Part shown: positions 21,093 through 32,121 of the stretch, piece after piece
Numbering within the stretch: position 1 is the stretch's first letter
Layout of the letters: every line of letters begins with the position of its first letter
Origin: Linnemannia hyalina
Lineage: Eukaryota > Mortierellomycota > Mortierellomycetes > Mortierellales > Mortierellaceae
Reading direction: 5' to 3'
NCBI GenBank assembly: GCA_019671135.1
Contig: JAHRHY010000014.1
Location: 1,424,001-1,488,000 of the forward strand
Length of the DNA stretch: 64,000 nucleotides
Position numbers and translations under genes: made by a program
The notes under the pieces: generated by a model
The model's input: only the letters and a program-made list of their open reading frames with translations
Told to the model about the DNA's origin: nothing
Database searches by the model: none

Positions 21093-23076
21093 TTATTTTA
21101 TTTTTCGACGCTTGTCCTCAACAGCTGTTTTTGTTTGGCGCCGCTGTTGGCGCTTTTGAGGTAACTGAAGTTCAGGTTGGGTTTGAGGTAGTCCTTGAGG
21201 ATGCTGAGAGCTTTCTGGATGCAGGCCCGGCAGATGAATGTTGGCGATTTCCAGGTTGTAACAAATAAGAATATCCTCGAGTCGATGTTGCGCTCCCAGA
21301 CAAATCTCTTGCCAACTGTCGCCAAGGATAGATGAGACGGCCCCACGGCGATCGATGCTCCCAAACTCCTCAACAAGCTTATCGATAGTCTCGGTCTCCA
21401 TAATACACTCTGCAGTGTAAAACTCGCACTCGCTTCTCGACTGTAGAAGCTCCTCCTGCCTCCATCCAAGAATCCTTCGTCTGGCCTCTTTTTGCTGGTC
21501 GCTAGTACGCGGAAGATATGGCGTTTTTGGGATAGGCGTTGAAGTCGGATGAGAATACAGCCTGTTGGAACTGTCTAGCGGTAAGGTGCACAAGTCTACT
21601 GGAGCCATTCCTTTCCTCTTGTCGCAACCATCACAGCAGTCCAGATAGATGGTATGGGGATTGCAGAACACCGTGTTGAAAACTTTCCTGCGGCATTCCT
21701 TGGTGGTGAAGAAGGCATCCAGATGCTGATCTCGTTTTCGATAACCGTTCTTCCTGTTGGTTGTGTACACAATGCCTTGACCTCGAAGTTCCGGATTGCG
21801 TACTGCTCGGCCTAGACGTTGTGAGAGGGCGCTGATAGTCTCGGGACACTTGAACTGGATTACTCGAAAAATATCAGGGATATCACATCCCATCCCTACT
21901 GCATCGGTTGCGAGTAGGATGCGGGTCTTGCCTTCCCTGAAGTCCTGCAAACGCAAGAACTTGGCGTCCTCCGTTAGATCCGACATGAACTCGGCAATAA
22001 AACGCTTCCTGTCAGGGAACATCTGGCAGAAAAGTCGATGAGCCCTCTTGATGTATTTTTTGTCGTCGAAGTATACAATCGTCTTGGCGAGATCCTGTAT
22101 AACGGTCACCATATCCAGGAGGCACTCATCGTTGGTGGACTTCGTTTTGACAAAATACTTGATGTTGGGGCGATCACTATCGGCTTGGACAACGTTGACA
22201 TCTGGACGGAAGTAAAGGCTCGCCTTGACAGTTTGCAAAATTGCCGGAGGTAGAGTTGCCGACATGGCAACAAATGGTAAACCAGGAGGAACAAGAGCAC
22301 GTAGATCCCCGATCTTGGTGTAGGCATGCCTGAAGCTTGGACCCCACGTATGGATGCAATGCGCCTCGTCCACGATTACTGCAAGCAGTTTCGATTTCCA
22401 GCCATCCATGTTCCAGAGTCTTGGGAATCGAGTGATATTGGTCGCCAACTCAGGAGTCATGAAGACGGCCCTATACTCCCCAGCAGACAACCGATCCTCC
22501 AAGTTGCTTGGCGGTATATTGTCGCCGTGAATCGCAATACTGTTGATTTTGGCTTGCTGCAGCTTCCCTTGCTGCTCATTCATCAGCGCCTTGAGTGGTG
22601 AGATAATAACAATGATTCGATCCGTCCAGAGAAGCAAGGGCAGGAAATAGGTCAAGGACTTGCCCCAACCGCAGCCAGCAACCAGAATACAGTCCTTCCG
22701 TAAGGCAATGCTCTCAACGACCTCAAGTTGCTCTTTCTTGGGAGGAAATCCAAAGAACCGAGTACAAATGGCAACTGTATCCTTTGGAAGGGAGAGGTAT
22801 CCTCGAGGAGTCAGATTGCCAGAGTCTACAAAAAGGGTCGAAGTATCGAGATGTTCCGATGTTGAGTTGCTGAGATGTTCTGAATGGTCCAGTCGAGTCG
22901 ATCAAAAACGGGTTCTCTCCACTATGCTGCTGCTCAACCTTGCCCCATAGCTGTCTCCGGACCCCATCGTCCGCAATCATATCGTAGTCGTCCATGTCCA
23001 TGTTCTCGGAAAAGTCGCCGTCATCCGAGAGTGGCTGTAAAGCGCCGATAGGACTGGCCAACGGTGAAGGGGCCAT
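21093..23076 (-). CDS. RecQ-type DNA helicase of the transposon
   Basis: Superfamily 2 helicase starting at the ATG at 23076, inside the right TIR. Visible motifs: motif I LVAGCGWGKSLTYFLPLLL, ISPLKALMNEQ, motif II IVDEAHCIHTWG, motif III FVAMSATLPP, motif V-type ILLATDAVGMGCDIPD, motif VI ALSQRLGRAVRNPE, and a RecQ-like cysteine cluster (CCDGCDKRK). It would unwind DNA in the nucleus, probably serving the element. The first about 80 codons are in a different frame from the helicase core. The change falls between about 22725 and 22900, either a one-base shift at the A/T run 22830-22834 or an intron ending at an AG near 22829 with a weak donor. The C-terminus is Gln-rich and basic. Confidence 0.85.
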
Positions 23077-23439
23077 AACGGACAGGCAACAGGCAGATGG
23101 AAGGTGAAGATAAAGATGGAGGGAAAAGAGAGAGTAGTTTATTGCTTAAGGAATGGGTCGACGCAGAAGAAGTATGAACTGAAAGAGAAAGGATCAGATG
23201 CTTAGGCGGGAAGGAAGGGGGATGGCGAAGGTGATGAAGAAGAGGTGGGATGATGAAGCAAAAAAGACAGCGCCTTTGAGGGTGCTCTCACTGCCTGTCA
23301 AAGATTATTTCCTTTTTAGGATGGAAATTTCGTGTGCAGGCATGTCTACCCCTTGTATTCCCCCAGACCTTCACTTCGTGAAGGCTTCGGGATAGGATCC
23401 CGACCCACGTAAAGTGAAAATGGGCTGGCAGCGAGACTA
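23071..23439 (-). repeat. Right terminal inverted repeat
   Basis: Reverse complement of the left repeat, apparently without mismatches except for the 13-bp difference near the inner end. It carries the ATG of the helicase gene, so both transposon genes use the same promoter and leader sequence from opposite ends. Confidence 0.92.
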
Positions 23440-23448
23440 GGAAGAAGG
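23440..23448. other. Target-site duplication, right
   Basis: The 9-mer ggaagaagg repeats the sequence at 17001-17009 and directly abuts the right inverted repeat. Confidence 0.85.
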
Positions 23449-23873
23449 GTCTGGACCCTCATAGATTCACGCCCTTGGGAAAGGACGCGTTTGTAATCGA
23501 GAAATTGAACAGCCAAAGCGATGGATAGCCAGAGCCAAGAGATCTTCTCTTGGACACGTGGCTGCGACAACGACTAGGACCAATGGTACAAGTGGTATAT
23601 TACTATTACCATGACACACCAAAGACAACTGCGCATCCGTAACCCTCCTCTCTCTCACTCTCTCTTTATCCCAGGTGTGATAAGTGGGTCGAGCGCCTGG
23701 ATCGATCCGTTTCATTTCTCTTTCTCTGCAGTCAGGGCAAATGGCGATGCAGCCTATGCGATCAAAACACGTCACGAAAAGGAAAGGAAACCCTGACTTA
23801 CTTATTCCCATCACTTCTTTCTTCCCCTTCTCATCACTCCTTCTTCATCACACTCACAACACAACAAGACACA
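23449..23873. promoter_or_regulatory. Promoter and leader of the glycolipid transfer protein gene
   Basis: About 425 bp between the transposon and the start codon at 23874. It contains CT-rich tracts (about 23640-23670 and 23805-23850) and a CA-rich leader before the ATG, as for other genes in the window. Before the insertion it was contiguous with the methyltransferase upstream region, so the two genes were once divergent neighbours about 650 bp apart. Confidence 0.5.
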
Positions 23874-25453
23874 ATGGCCACCTACTTCCAGACCACCGCC
23901 CGCAACTACACCGACGTTACCGTCACCTCCGAGGGCATCAACACCGACGAGTTCCTCCAGGCCACCGAGGGTCTCGTTAAGATCTTTGGTACTTCTTTTC
24001 TTATTTTTGTTCCCACTGTCATCTTGCCTCTCATCCTTTAGGCCGCCATCTCTTCCTTCATAGTTAAACGCAACTAACACTTCTTTGCTTGAATAATAGA
24101 CCTTTTCGGCACCGTCTTCTCTGTTGTCCAGAACGATATGAACGGAAACATCAAGGTAATGGCCGACAGCCAACGACACTCACGTTTCCAAGATAATGGC
24201 CCAAGTGTACAAGGCAATCGATACACGCGATCACGATAACCCTTCAACAGGGAACAACAACTCTACAAGGAGAGCGCTCTCAGGACAAGAAGCCTCGTTG
24301 ACCTTACACGACCTGGAGAGACAGGAATGAATGCCCCTCTTTGTGGCTCATGGCACCTCATCCTTTTTCACGCGATGAAAGAAAAAAAAAGTGGAGTATA
24401 AGGACACTCTATGTTAGTCGTTCCTTCTTCCCCAACCTGACCCAACCCAACCCAACCCCACTCAATGCAATTGGACTTTCTTTGACTAACCCAAATTGCA
24501 CACTTCATTGACGGCTCACAACTACGCCAACAATCAACATTGGATAACGACAATAGAAAATTCGCGAGCGTTTCCTCCAGAACCCTGCCGCCAACTCGAC
24601 CCTCCAGAACTTGGTTGATGGCGAGAAGAAGGAGAAGAAGAAGCCCGCCACCGAGGGTCTCTTGTGGCTCACCCGGTATGTTTTTATATAAGGATAGAAG
24701 GAAAAGCAGAAGTAATTGACCGTGGGATATGATGGTGGAGCATGACAGTGTGTTCTTTTAGACATCGTATGATGACGAGTTATTTTTATATTTAATTTTC
24801 CTTTTCATTGCAGCCAGAAAAGGATTTATCGAGATCCAATTGGAACACACCAACACCCACTCATTCTATCTATTACGGGACCCAATTAACCCTTTTCTTG
24901 TCATCGTCTTTCTACATAATAGTGGTCTTGACTTCACCCTCCAGTCCTTGGAGAGGAGCGAGGCCAACCCCACAGAGGAGCTCTCCGTCTCCTTCACCAA
25001 GGGTTACGAGGACACCCTCCGCATGCACCACGGCATGCTCGTCCGCCCAGTCTTTGCTGTACGTCTCACCCTTCATTGCCTTTGGAATAGTTGTTTTTGT
25101 TTGTTATCTGTTTGTCGGGGTAGCACAAAGGATATTTATCTGTGGATTGTACATGGACCGTCTTCTCTTTTTGGTTTCCCACCCTCTCATCTCCTCTTGC
25201 CCCTATGCCCCTATTCTCCTATTTTCATTCTTGCCCTGATCCCATGATACCCGTCACACATACACCAACACTAACCCACACATCTCCTTTCAACCTATAG
25301 CTGGCTATGAAGGCTTGCCCTTACCGTGCTGACTTTTACGCCAAGTTGGGATCCGACCAGGGCTTGGTTAAGCAGGACTTAACTGCCTATTTGGCCGGTC
25401 TCCGCAAGATTGTTGTCGAGATCCAGCAGTACTACACCGCCAACAAGTTGTAA
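23874..25453 (+). CDS. GLTP: Glycolipid transfer protein (GLTP/HET-C2 family)
   Basis: Five exons: 23874-23988, 24100-24155, 24557-24675, 24923-25058 and 25301-25453. All are in frame with GT-AG junctions, giving 192 residues, the usual GLTP length. The glycolipid head-group site is recognisable by alignment with mammalian GLTP: Asp51, Asn55 and Lys58 in NDMNGNIKK, Trp94 in LLWLTRGLDF and His133 in RMHHGML. The rest of the fold is typical (EGLVKIFDLFG, ALAMKACPYRADF). The protein moves glycolipids such as glucosylceramide between membranes from the cytosolic side. The next gene on the same strand belongs to a glucosylceramide/sterylglucoside hydrolase family, which supports a shared lipid substrate. 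The third intron is long for the window at 401 bp. Confidence 0.95.
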
Positions 25454-27040
25454 ATACGATGCACAAACATACACATACCACTACACTACTTGAATTCAGT
25501 TCGGTTCAAGAATGTTGCCTATAAATGAATGAGTTACCTTTTTTCTCTTACACCATCGGCAATAGCTATTGCTTGCTGCTTTTGCTCTCATTGGTTAGGC
25601 TCGTATGGCAAGGGTGGTTGTAATGGGTGTAGATCTACTCTCCAGGGGTAATCAACTTCGAATTTAGTCTGGTTTCTCTTTTTCATGATCTGTCGGTAGC
25701 AACGTGGGTTGTCAAGTGGGGGAGAAAGGCAGATGATAGTAAACTAGGGGGGTGGTTCATCGAAAAAAAAAGTGGAGGGAGTCGAAAAGTGAGAATGGCT
25801 TCCCTTTTTTGACCCGGAAAAAGGGTGAGTGCGACGGTCGAGATTCAGGGGAGACGAATATGAATGGCCACGAGGTCCAAGCCAGCAAGCGCGGTTGACA
25901 TTTAGTAGAGCGTGAACAGGACCAACAGGCTATTACAAAAGTCAGAGATCATCTGGGTTGACGAGTGTCTGTCCACCTGCTTGCCCTGGCTGACGCCTGG
26001 GTGCGTGTGAAGGGAGTGAGTGAAGGAAAGAGGGGTAGACACAGAACAAACAAACAAGACACAGGCAGGCAATAACGAGAAAATTCACCGAGTGGGTGAA
26101 TGAGGGAAGTGAAGGAAGGAGTGGAAGAGGTCATTGTTGTGCCGCACCACGATCCGTTCCTTTATAAAGGACGGCGATGTGTCGTCTTCTTTCATCTGTT
26201 TGCCCAATTCCCTCCTGTTACCCTCGGACACTCCCCATCCACCATTCTTCACTTTCTCTTTTTCCCTCCTTTCAACATACTCAATCCAAGACCGAGACCA
26301 TTGCCTCACTCATCCACCCGTCTTTCTTAGTTAACAATAGTTGCAACACTCAACTCTCGGGACCTGTTTTCATTGTCTGCATTCCTCGATACATATCGCG
26401 GTCATTCCAGTCCCTTCCAGAACTAGCGCTTGAACGCGACCGAGGCACTTGTAAGTCCATCCAAAGGATTTTACTCCTAGTAGAGTCTGATTCCCATCTT
26501 CACCTTCTCGTTCTTCTTACCCTTTCTCCCCTTGATCTTGTTCCTTTGCGCTCCTCGCATCGTCTTTCGAACAGAACTTGTCCGAGGTATAAAGAAGCAT
26601 ATCCTCTTTGATTTCATACTCCCTCCTTTCCTCGAAGACAACCACATATTACGATTCGGACTTGACTTTATTTCGGTAAACGAGAGCACCCTCAATCCCT
26701 TTATTCCCTTGTGGACCTTCTTCCTCATATCTCCCATCTCTATCTCCTTCTTCCGTTTCCATTGGCAAAGTACATGCTTGTTACGTCTGCATCCCTATTT
26801 TTTTCACGTTCTGCGTTCTTCTCTCGTTTTGTCTGCCTGTCTCTGCATCGGTCGCTTTCGAATATTTCTCACATTTTTTGTCCTTTATTCATCCTCCCTT
26901 CCTCTCCTTCGTTTACTTCTTCTACCTCTTCCTTCCTACCTTCCCCTCATTTCCCGCCCTCTGTCTCAGCTCCATCGACATTCGCCTTTCATACAGGACT
27001 ACCAAAGTCTGAACGCTATATATACCAATCTATCACCAAC
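25454..27040. promoter_or_regulatory. GLTP 3' region, then promoter and long leader of the GH5 gene
   Basis: No gene is supported in this 1.6 kb. A TATA-like TTTATAAAGG occurs at about 26159-26170. It is followed by 850 bp of pyrimidine-rich sequence, which would be an unusually long leader, perhaps spliced (GTAAGT at about 26453). Several long + frames here are products of the CT-rich composition. Confidence 0.45.
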
Positions 27041-30000
27041 ATGACGTCCATACCCGAATCAGCATACATATCGCACTACAGCAATGCATGGGAATCAAAT
27101 CGACTGGTAGCCAAGGACGGATGGATCCTCGATCCACAGAACAGAGTCGTCATCCTTCATGGAGTCAACATGTCAGGTGCCACCAAGGTGCCTTTCTACA
27201 AGGCTGCTGCTTCAGAGACTGCAGAGGCCGTAGCAGAAGCCAATATCCGATCTACTGCGATGAACCTTGCGCCCGGGTCGCCGGTCTACTACGGGGCCAC
27301 TCCTACAGCTGCACCCTTATCGCCACCATCTACGGAGGAATCTTCAATAGGAGGAAGACAACACGCGGCGTCAGAGTCGAGTTCTTCGACATCAACGACG
27401 GACAGTGAGAGGATAAGGAATAAGGGCGAGATACCGGGGGTGATGTACTCGTACAAGGACAAGCACTTTTTTGAACACCGGAGTGTCTCATTTGTCAATC
27501 GGCCGTTCCCGTTGGTCGAGGCGGAGATGCATTTTGAGAGACTTGCGCGGTGGGGGTGTCAGGTCCTTCGTGTCTTGGTACCCTGGGAGGCACTCGAGCA
27601 TTCTGGACCGTAGGTTTCTTGTCCTTTTGCTTGTTTGTGCACTGACAATTTTCTTTCCATTTTACCCCTGTTGATCTTTTTCTTTCTAACATACATTTGT
27701 GTTCTACTATTATAGAGGCATCTATGACGAAGAGTACATTGACTACCTCATCCAGCTACTCAAGATCGCCGGCAAGTTTGGACTCAAGTGCTTTCTTGAC
27801 CCCCATGTCGACTGCTGGAGTCGATTCACAGGTGGTTCTGGAATGTAAGTCGTCTATGTCTACGTTTGCCCGCTGTCGCTCAACAGATATGATTTATTCT
27901 ATGTTTTTTGTCCTTGAACCTCGTCCATGTCGTTATTCTAATGTGAACTTGCCAACATAACCTCTTGCGTTTGCATAGGCCTGGATGGACAATTGAGCTC
28001 GCAGGGATGGACGTCACTAAACTTGAGTCCACAGGATCTGCCATCACCCAGAATGTAAGTAGTCATATCATTTCAAGAGAGGAGAAGACGCATGCTCAAT
28101 GCCACTTTCCAACAGCGGACTAACTAACATAATGCCGACATTCATAAAATAGACGTACAAGGACAAGCCGAATTACCCGAGGATGATTTGGGCGACCAAC
28201 AACAGCAAGGTCGCATCAGCAACCATGTATACCCTCTTCTTTGCCGGCCAGATCTTTGCCCCCCAGGCCATGGTTCCTCTCTCTCAGACTGTCCTTGACC
28301 ATTTCCGAAAAGTCCACTCCACTGTCGTCTCGGATGAGGCCTTCCGCAGGGGCATGGTCGGTGGTGTCAAAGCCCCCTCGCCTATTCAGAACCTTGTCGA
28401 GATCCCAAGGGTCGATGCGGAGTTTGTTCAGCGCGGGCAGGTTAATATCCAGCATTTCTTGCAGGCTCATTTCATGGAGGCTTTTGCTCACCTTGCGGAC
28501 CGGATACAGAAGGACGATGCAAGGGTTCTGAGGAGTGGAGGAAGGGGTGGGGAGGTTGCGTTGATGGCTTCGGGGACTGTGATGGGATTTGATTCCTTGA
28601 ATGAGCCGGCGCCGGGGTATCTTAACCATCCGGATTTGAACAAGTTGCTTGAGTTGGAGGATCTGCAGATTGGGACTTGTCCTACGCCAATTCAAGGGAT
28701 GCAGTTGGCGCAGGGAAAGACGGTCGAGTGTCAGGTCTGGGCGACAGGTGCTTTGGGACCGGGCAAGAAGGGGAAAGTCAAGGTTAATACTGAGAACGTC
28801 AACCTCTGGAAACGACCCTACTGGAAATCGAACAAGAATAATAAGCGACATAACCATGACCCTGACGCGATTGGCGAGCACAGGATTCATGCACCGTCAG
28901 CGCCACCTATGACTCTTTCTCATGGAAACGGAGGGTATCACCCCATGGCGTCCCCCTTCCATATCGTCTCTCAGCTCGATATTTCGGCCGCGCAATCTGC
29001 ACTTACGTCCTTCCTTGGCGGTCGTGGATCCAAGCAGCCAGGCGAAACAACGGCGACCAGCGAAGTCACAGAGGCACACATCTCCAAGACCAACTGGCCT
29101 GAACCCGCAGGCTACAGCAACCTCTGCATCTGGGCCGATCACAAGGTCTGGGACCCCGAGACAGGCAAACTACTCCAACCCAACTACTTCCAACGGATAC
29201 CGACCAGGGGATACATACCGCCAGGGTTCCAACCAGGCAAGGAGGTCGAGTGGAAACAGGACTTCTGGCTTCCCTTTGTCAACACCTTTTCGCTCCGTCT
29301 TCGACAGCAGGATCCGAGGTTGACCATCTTTGTGGAGCCGCCCATTAACGAAGCGCCGCCTATGTTCCGGTTGCAGAAGATGCTGATTGGTGGAGCCACG
29401 GATCAGTTGGTGAATATGTTTCGGTCCCTGGTGAGGTGGAAGCCTCCAAGGTCGTTCCATAATCAACATACTACCGCTGCTGTCAGTCGACATGTTGTGC
29501 CTCCTGCGCCTACCAGCGGGACTACAAGGAGTAACAACAGCAGCAGCAGCGGTGATCCGGATCTGGAAAAGGGCAAGATGGCGTCGCAGACTGTCGAGGA
29601 CGATCTGTACGAGAATGCATGCCAGCATCCCATTTTCAACCCTGTCGGCGATGTCAGTGACAACATCGTCGTCGCACCTCACTTTTACGACGGCTACTCC
29701 AATGTCACCCGCGACTTTGTCCCTTTCACTCTGGATTTCCTCGGCTACAAGCGTGGTATCTATTGGTCGGTCCTCGGAGCTCTGAAACTAGGCTGGTCAG
29801 GTGTAGGAGGCGCATGGAAGGACCAAGTCCAGGGGATCCAGTCCGACATCCGCTTCGCAATGGGTTCTCAACACGGCATCCTCATGGGCGAAACCGGTCT
29901 ACCAATGGACATGCACGACAAAGCCAGTTTCAAGCACCGGTACGGGTCACCCAAACAGCAATTCGCCCTCCAGATGCTCCTTGACGCCATGGATGCCAAC

Positions 30001-31509
30001 ATGCTGAGTTTCACGCTGTGGAACTATTGTGACGACAACTCGAATGAGTGGGGTGATCGATGGAATGGGGAGGATTTCAGTGTCTGGTCGCCTGAGAAGA
30101 ATGGCTTTATGCAGCCTGATTTCCCGGGTAGTACGGAGGTTATCCTGGGAAGGATGGAGGAGATGCAGCGGCCTCCGCCTCTTGCTGGTACAAGACCTAC
30201 TGTGACCTTGACAGAGTTGGGGGCCGATGTTGGGTCTGGGAAGGAGACTGCAGGGTGCAGTGAGGGGTTGATCTGGTGGTGCTGTCGACCCAAGAATCAT
30301 ATCTGGACAGAGCGTACGGCACCCAAGCGACTGGTCGTCATCTCTGTGGAACCTTCTCCTACGTCTGAGATGGCCTCAAACCCTCATGGCCTCTCGTCGT
30401 CGACAAGACTTGTTGAAACCACCAAACCAGCACCGTCTCCTCCCCTTGCAAGACTCAAGTCATGGCAGGACCTCTTGCCGCTCTCTTTGCAGATTGAGCG
30501 TGGTCGACAGGAATTCTACAGCGGTCTCCGGGTTGGCGAGTCGTTTGTAAGAGCCTACCCCCTGGCTGTCTGGGGCGAACCTCTCCACTACCGCTTCGAG
30601 CCTGGGCGTCCCGTGTCGGATGCGCAGTTATTGACGAAGGATCATGATCTGGCCAAGAAAAAGACGAACGATGTTGGTAGCTGGGAGAACCGCTTTGACC
30701 TATTCTTTACCCTCGCATGTGACCGTCGATCTCATCGGGATGTCGACAGCCAGACCTGCAGTGGGAAAAGTAATGAGGACACCATTACTCGCACCGATGA
30801 TAACTCCTTGTCAGCACCATCGACAGATATCTTCTTGCCCAGATTCCATTTCGCCCTCGATTCGCCTCTCAACACCGACACCTTCGAATCCCTCCAAATC
30901 GTCCACCAAATAATTCAGGACCCGATATCATCACTTTCGCAGTCACAACTCTCCACGCGACCTATGAAACGCGAAAAGGGCCGCTGGCACCGGATGGACA
31001 TCCAAACCTCCGACGGCCACATCTCCATCCAACCCACCCACCAACGGGCTCAATTCTGGACCTCCCCCCAACCCAAATTCAACCCGCATGACAACCTCTC
31101 CAACACGACCGCATTCTTTGACGCCGCCGAGGCTCGCATCCGGGCCTTGTTCGCTATAGGATGGGATGGGGTTGAAGGGATTAGCACCAAGGCGGAACAG
31201 GAGTGGGTGCAGAGACTGTGGAGCGAGATGCAGAGGGGTGATGCGGCCGCCGAGGCGTCCGTTGCGCCATTCTCGCTGTTCTCTTGTTTCGGTTGTTGTT
31301 CGGGAGGAGGAAGGGGGAAGGAAGGGGAGGATGTAGCGAGGGAGGAGAGGAGGCGGTTGAAATTGAAGGAGCTCCAGCTGAAATGGAGGGAGCGTATGGG
31401 GATGCCAGGGAAGGGTAGTGTGTTCTGTCATGACTGCGGACAGTTGGAGGTTATGCATGTGCATGGGGTGAGGGCTAGTACGCAGATGTGGTCTGGATGG
31501 AGTGAGTAG
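27041..31509 (+). CDS. GH5 subfamily 12-like glucosylceramidase / steryl-beta-glucosidase
   Basis: Four exons: 27041-27609, 27716-27844, 27979-28054 and 28153-31509, with clean GT-AG junctions, giving 1376 residues. The catalytic acid/base is Glu409 in FDSLNEPAPG and the nucleophile is Glu838 in GILMGETGLPMDM. Other family landmarks are VILHGVNMSGATKVPF near the N-terminus, FLDPHVDCWSRFTGGSG, MIWATNN and FTLWNYCDDNSNEWGD. Fungal relatives (EGCrP1/EGCrP2) hydrolyse glucosylceramide or ergosteryl glucoside. The protein is much longer than typical because of low-complexity insertions (about residues 90-135 and 665-720) and a C-terminal extension. That extension ends in a Cys cluster (LFSCFGCCSGGG, a possible palmitoylation site) and a basic helix. 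The start at 27041 has good context (caccaacATGacg). No signal peptide is seen, so it is probably intracellular. Confidence 0.92.
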
Positions 31510-31914
31510 AAAAAAAGTCAAATGGGAGTGGTGTGATGGCTTAATAGATTTTTTCATAGCCCAAGTCAGCCTCGAATAAGTGTGTCATGAAAATACGACG
31601 ATGTGATTGGTGCAGAATAATGAGAGAACAATTTGTTGTATGGAGCAAGCTCCCCTCTTCATCCGTACCATCCGGTGATTCGGTAAGGGGACCCTGCACC
31701 GACCTCACACCAGTCTGTTCGTTGCTCTTGTCTCCCTATTTCTGGAGGGCTTTACGTTACGGCCCAAAATTTGGACTGTTTGGCGGAGACTTTAATTGGA
31801 GTATAAAAGGGCGCTTAAAACGTTAAAAAAAATCTCCAAAAACCAACACACACACGAATAAAACACACACGAATAAAACACACCCACTCACGCTCACACC
31901 CACACTCCTCAACC
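31510..31914. promoter_or_regulatory. Promoter of small-protein copy A
   Basis: TATA box TATAAAAG at 31802-31809, 106 bp upstream of the ATG at 31915, followed by a CA-rich leader with 'acacacgaataaaac' repeated. The same arrangement is found upstream of the copy at 42321. Confidence 0.55.
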
Positions 31915-32121
31915 ATGTCACGCATTCCCCAGCTCCCTCGACCCACTGGGTACACTCCTATCTGGCTTTCCGACGATGTCGTCTCGTACGACGAGTCTCC
32001 CTTCATCCAGTCCCCTCTTATGCAAGACCAATTGGCCGCCGTGCATGTTCAACTGGAAGCCCTGGCCATTGATGCTGCTCAAGAACAAGATGCTGAAGTG
32101 GACCATGCTGTCGAGACCTAG
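31915..32121 (+). CDS. Small acidic protein, SYxExP/VQxQLxALAI family (copy A)
   Basis: A 68-residue ORF with no recognised homologue outside this window. It contains VVSYDESP and then VHVQLEALAIDAAQEQD, the two signatures shared by the other members found here. The C-terminus is acidic. No signal peptide or membrane segment is seen. A TATA box lies 106 bp upstream, and the ATG has a good context (caaccATGtca). Identity with the copy at 42321 is about 90 percent, and most nucleotide differences lie outside the conserved signature. Polyadenylation-like AATAAA occurs only at about 32938. Function is unknown. Confidence 0.62.
   Translation: MSRIPQLPRPTGYTPIWLSDDVVSYDESPFIQSPLMQDQLAAVHVQLEALAIDAAQEQDAEVDHAVET

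Larger units (their letters stand above)
17010..23439. mobile_element. 6.4-kb TIR DNA transposon carrying DUF6589-like and RecQ-helicase genes
   Basis: The element is bounded by long inverted repeats (about 382 bp left, 369 bp right) that start TAGTCTCGCTGCCAGCCC. It is flanked by a 9-bp direct repeat, ggaagaagg. Inside are two convergent genes, a DUF6589-like protein (+) and a RecQ-type helicase (-), whose stops lie about 170 bp apart. Long TIRs and a 9-bp duplication resemble Mutator-like elements, but no MULE DDE transposase was recognised, so the mobilising enzyme is unclear. TIR identity by eye is essentially complete except for a 13-bp insertion near the left inner edge, pointing to a recent insertion. 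Confidence 0.9.

Noticed and set aside
26711..27040. Upstream in-frame extension of the GH5 protein
   Set aside because: The extension is translated CT-rich leader. The protein family homology begins after the ATG at 27041, which has a good start context.
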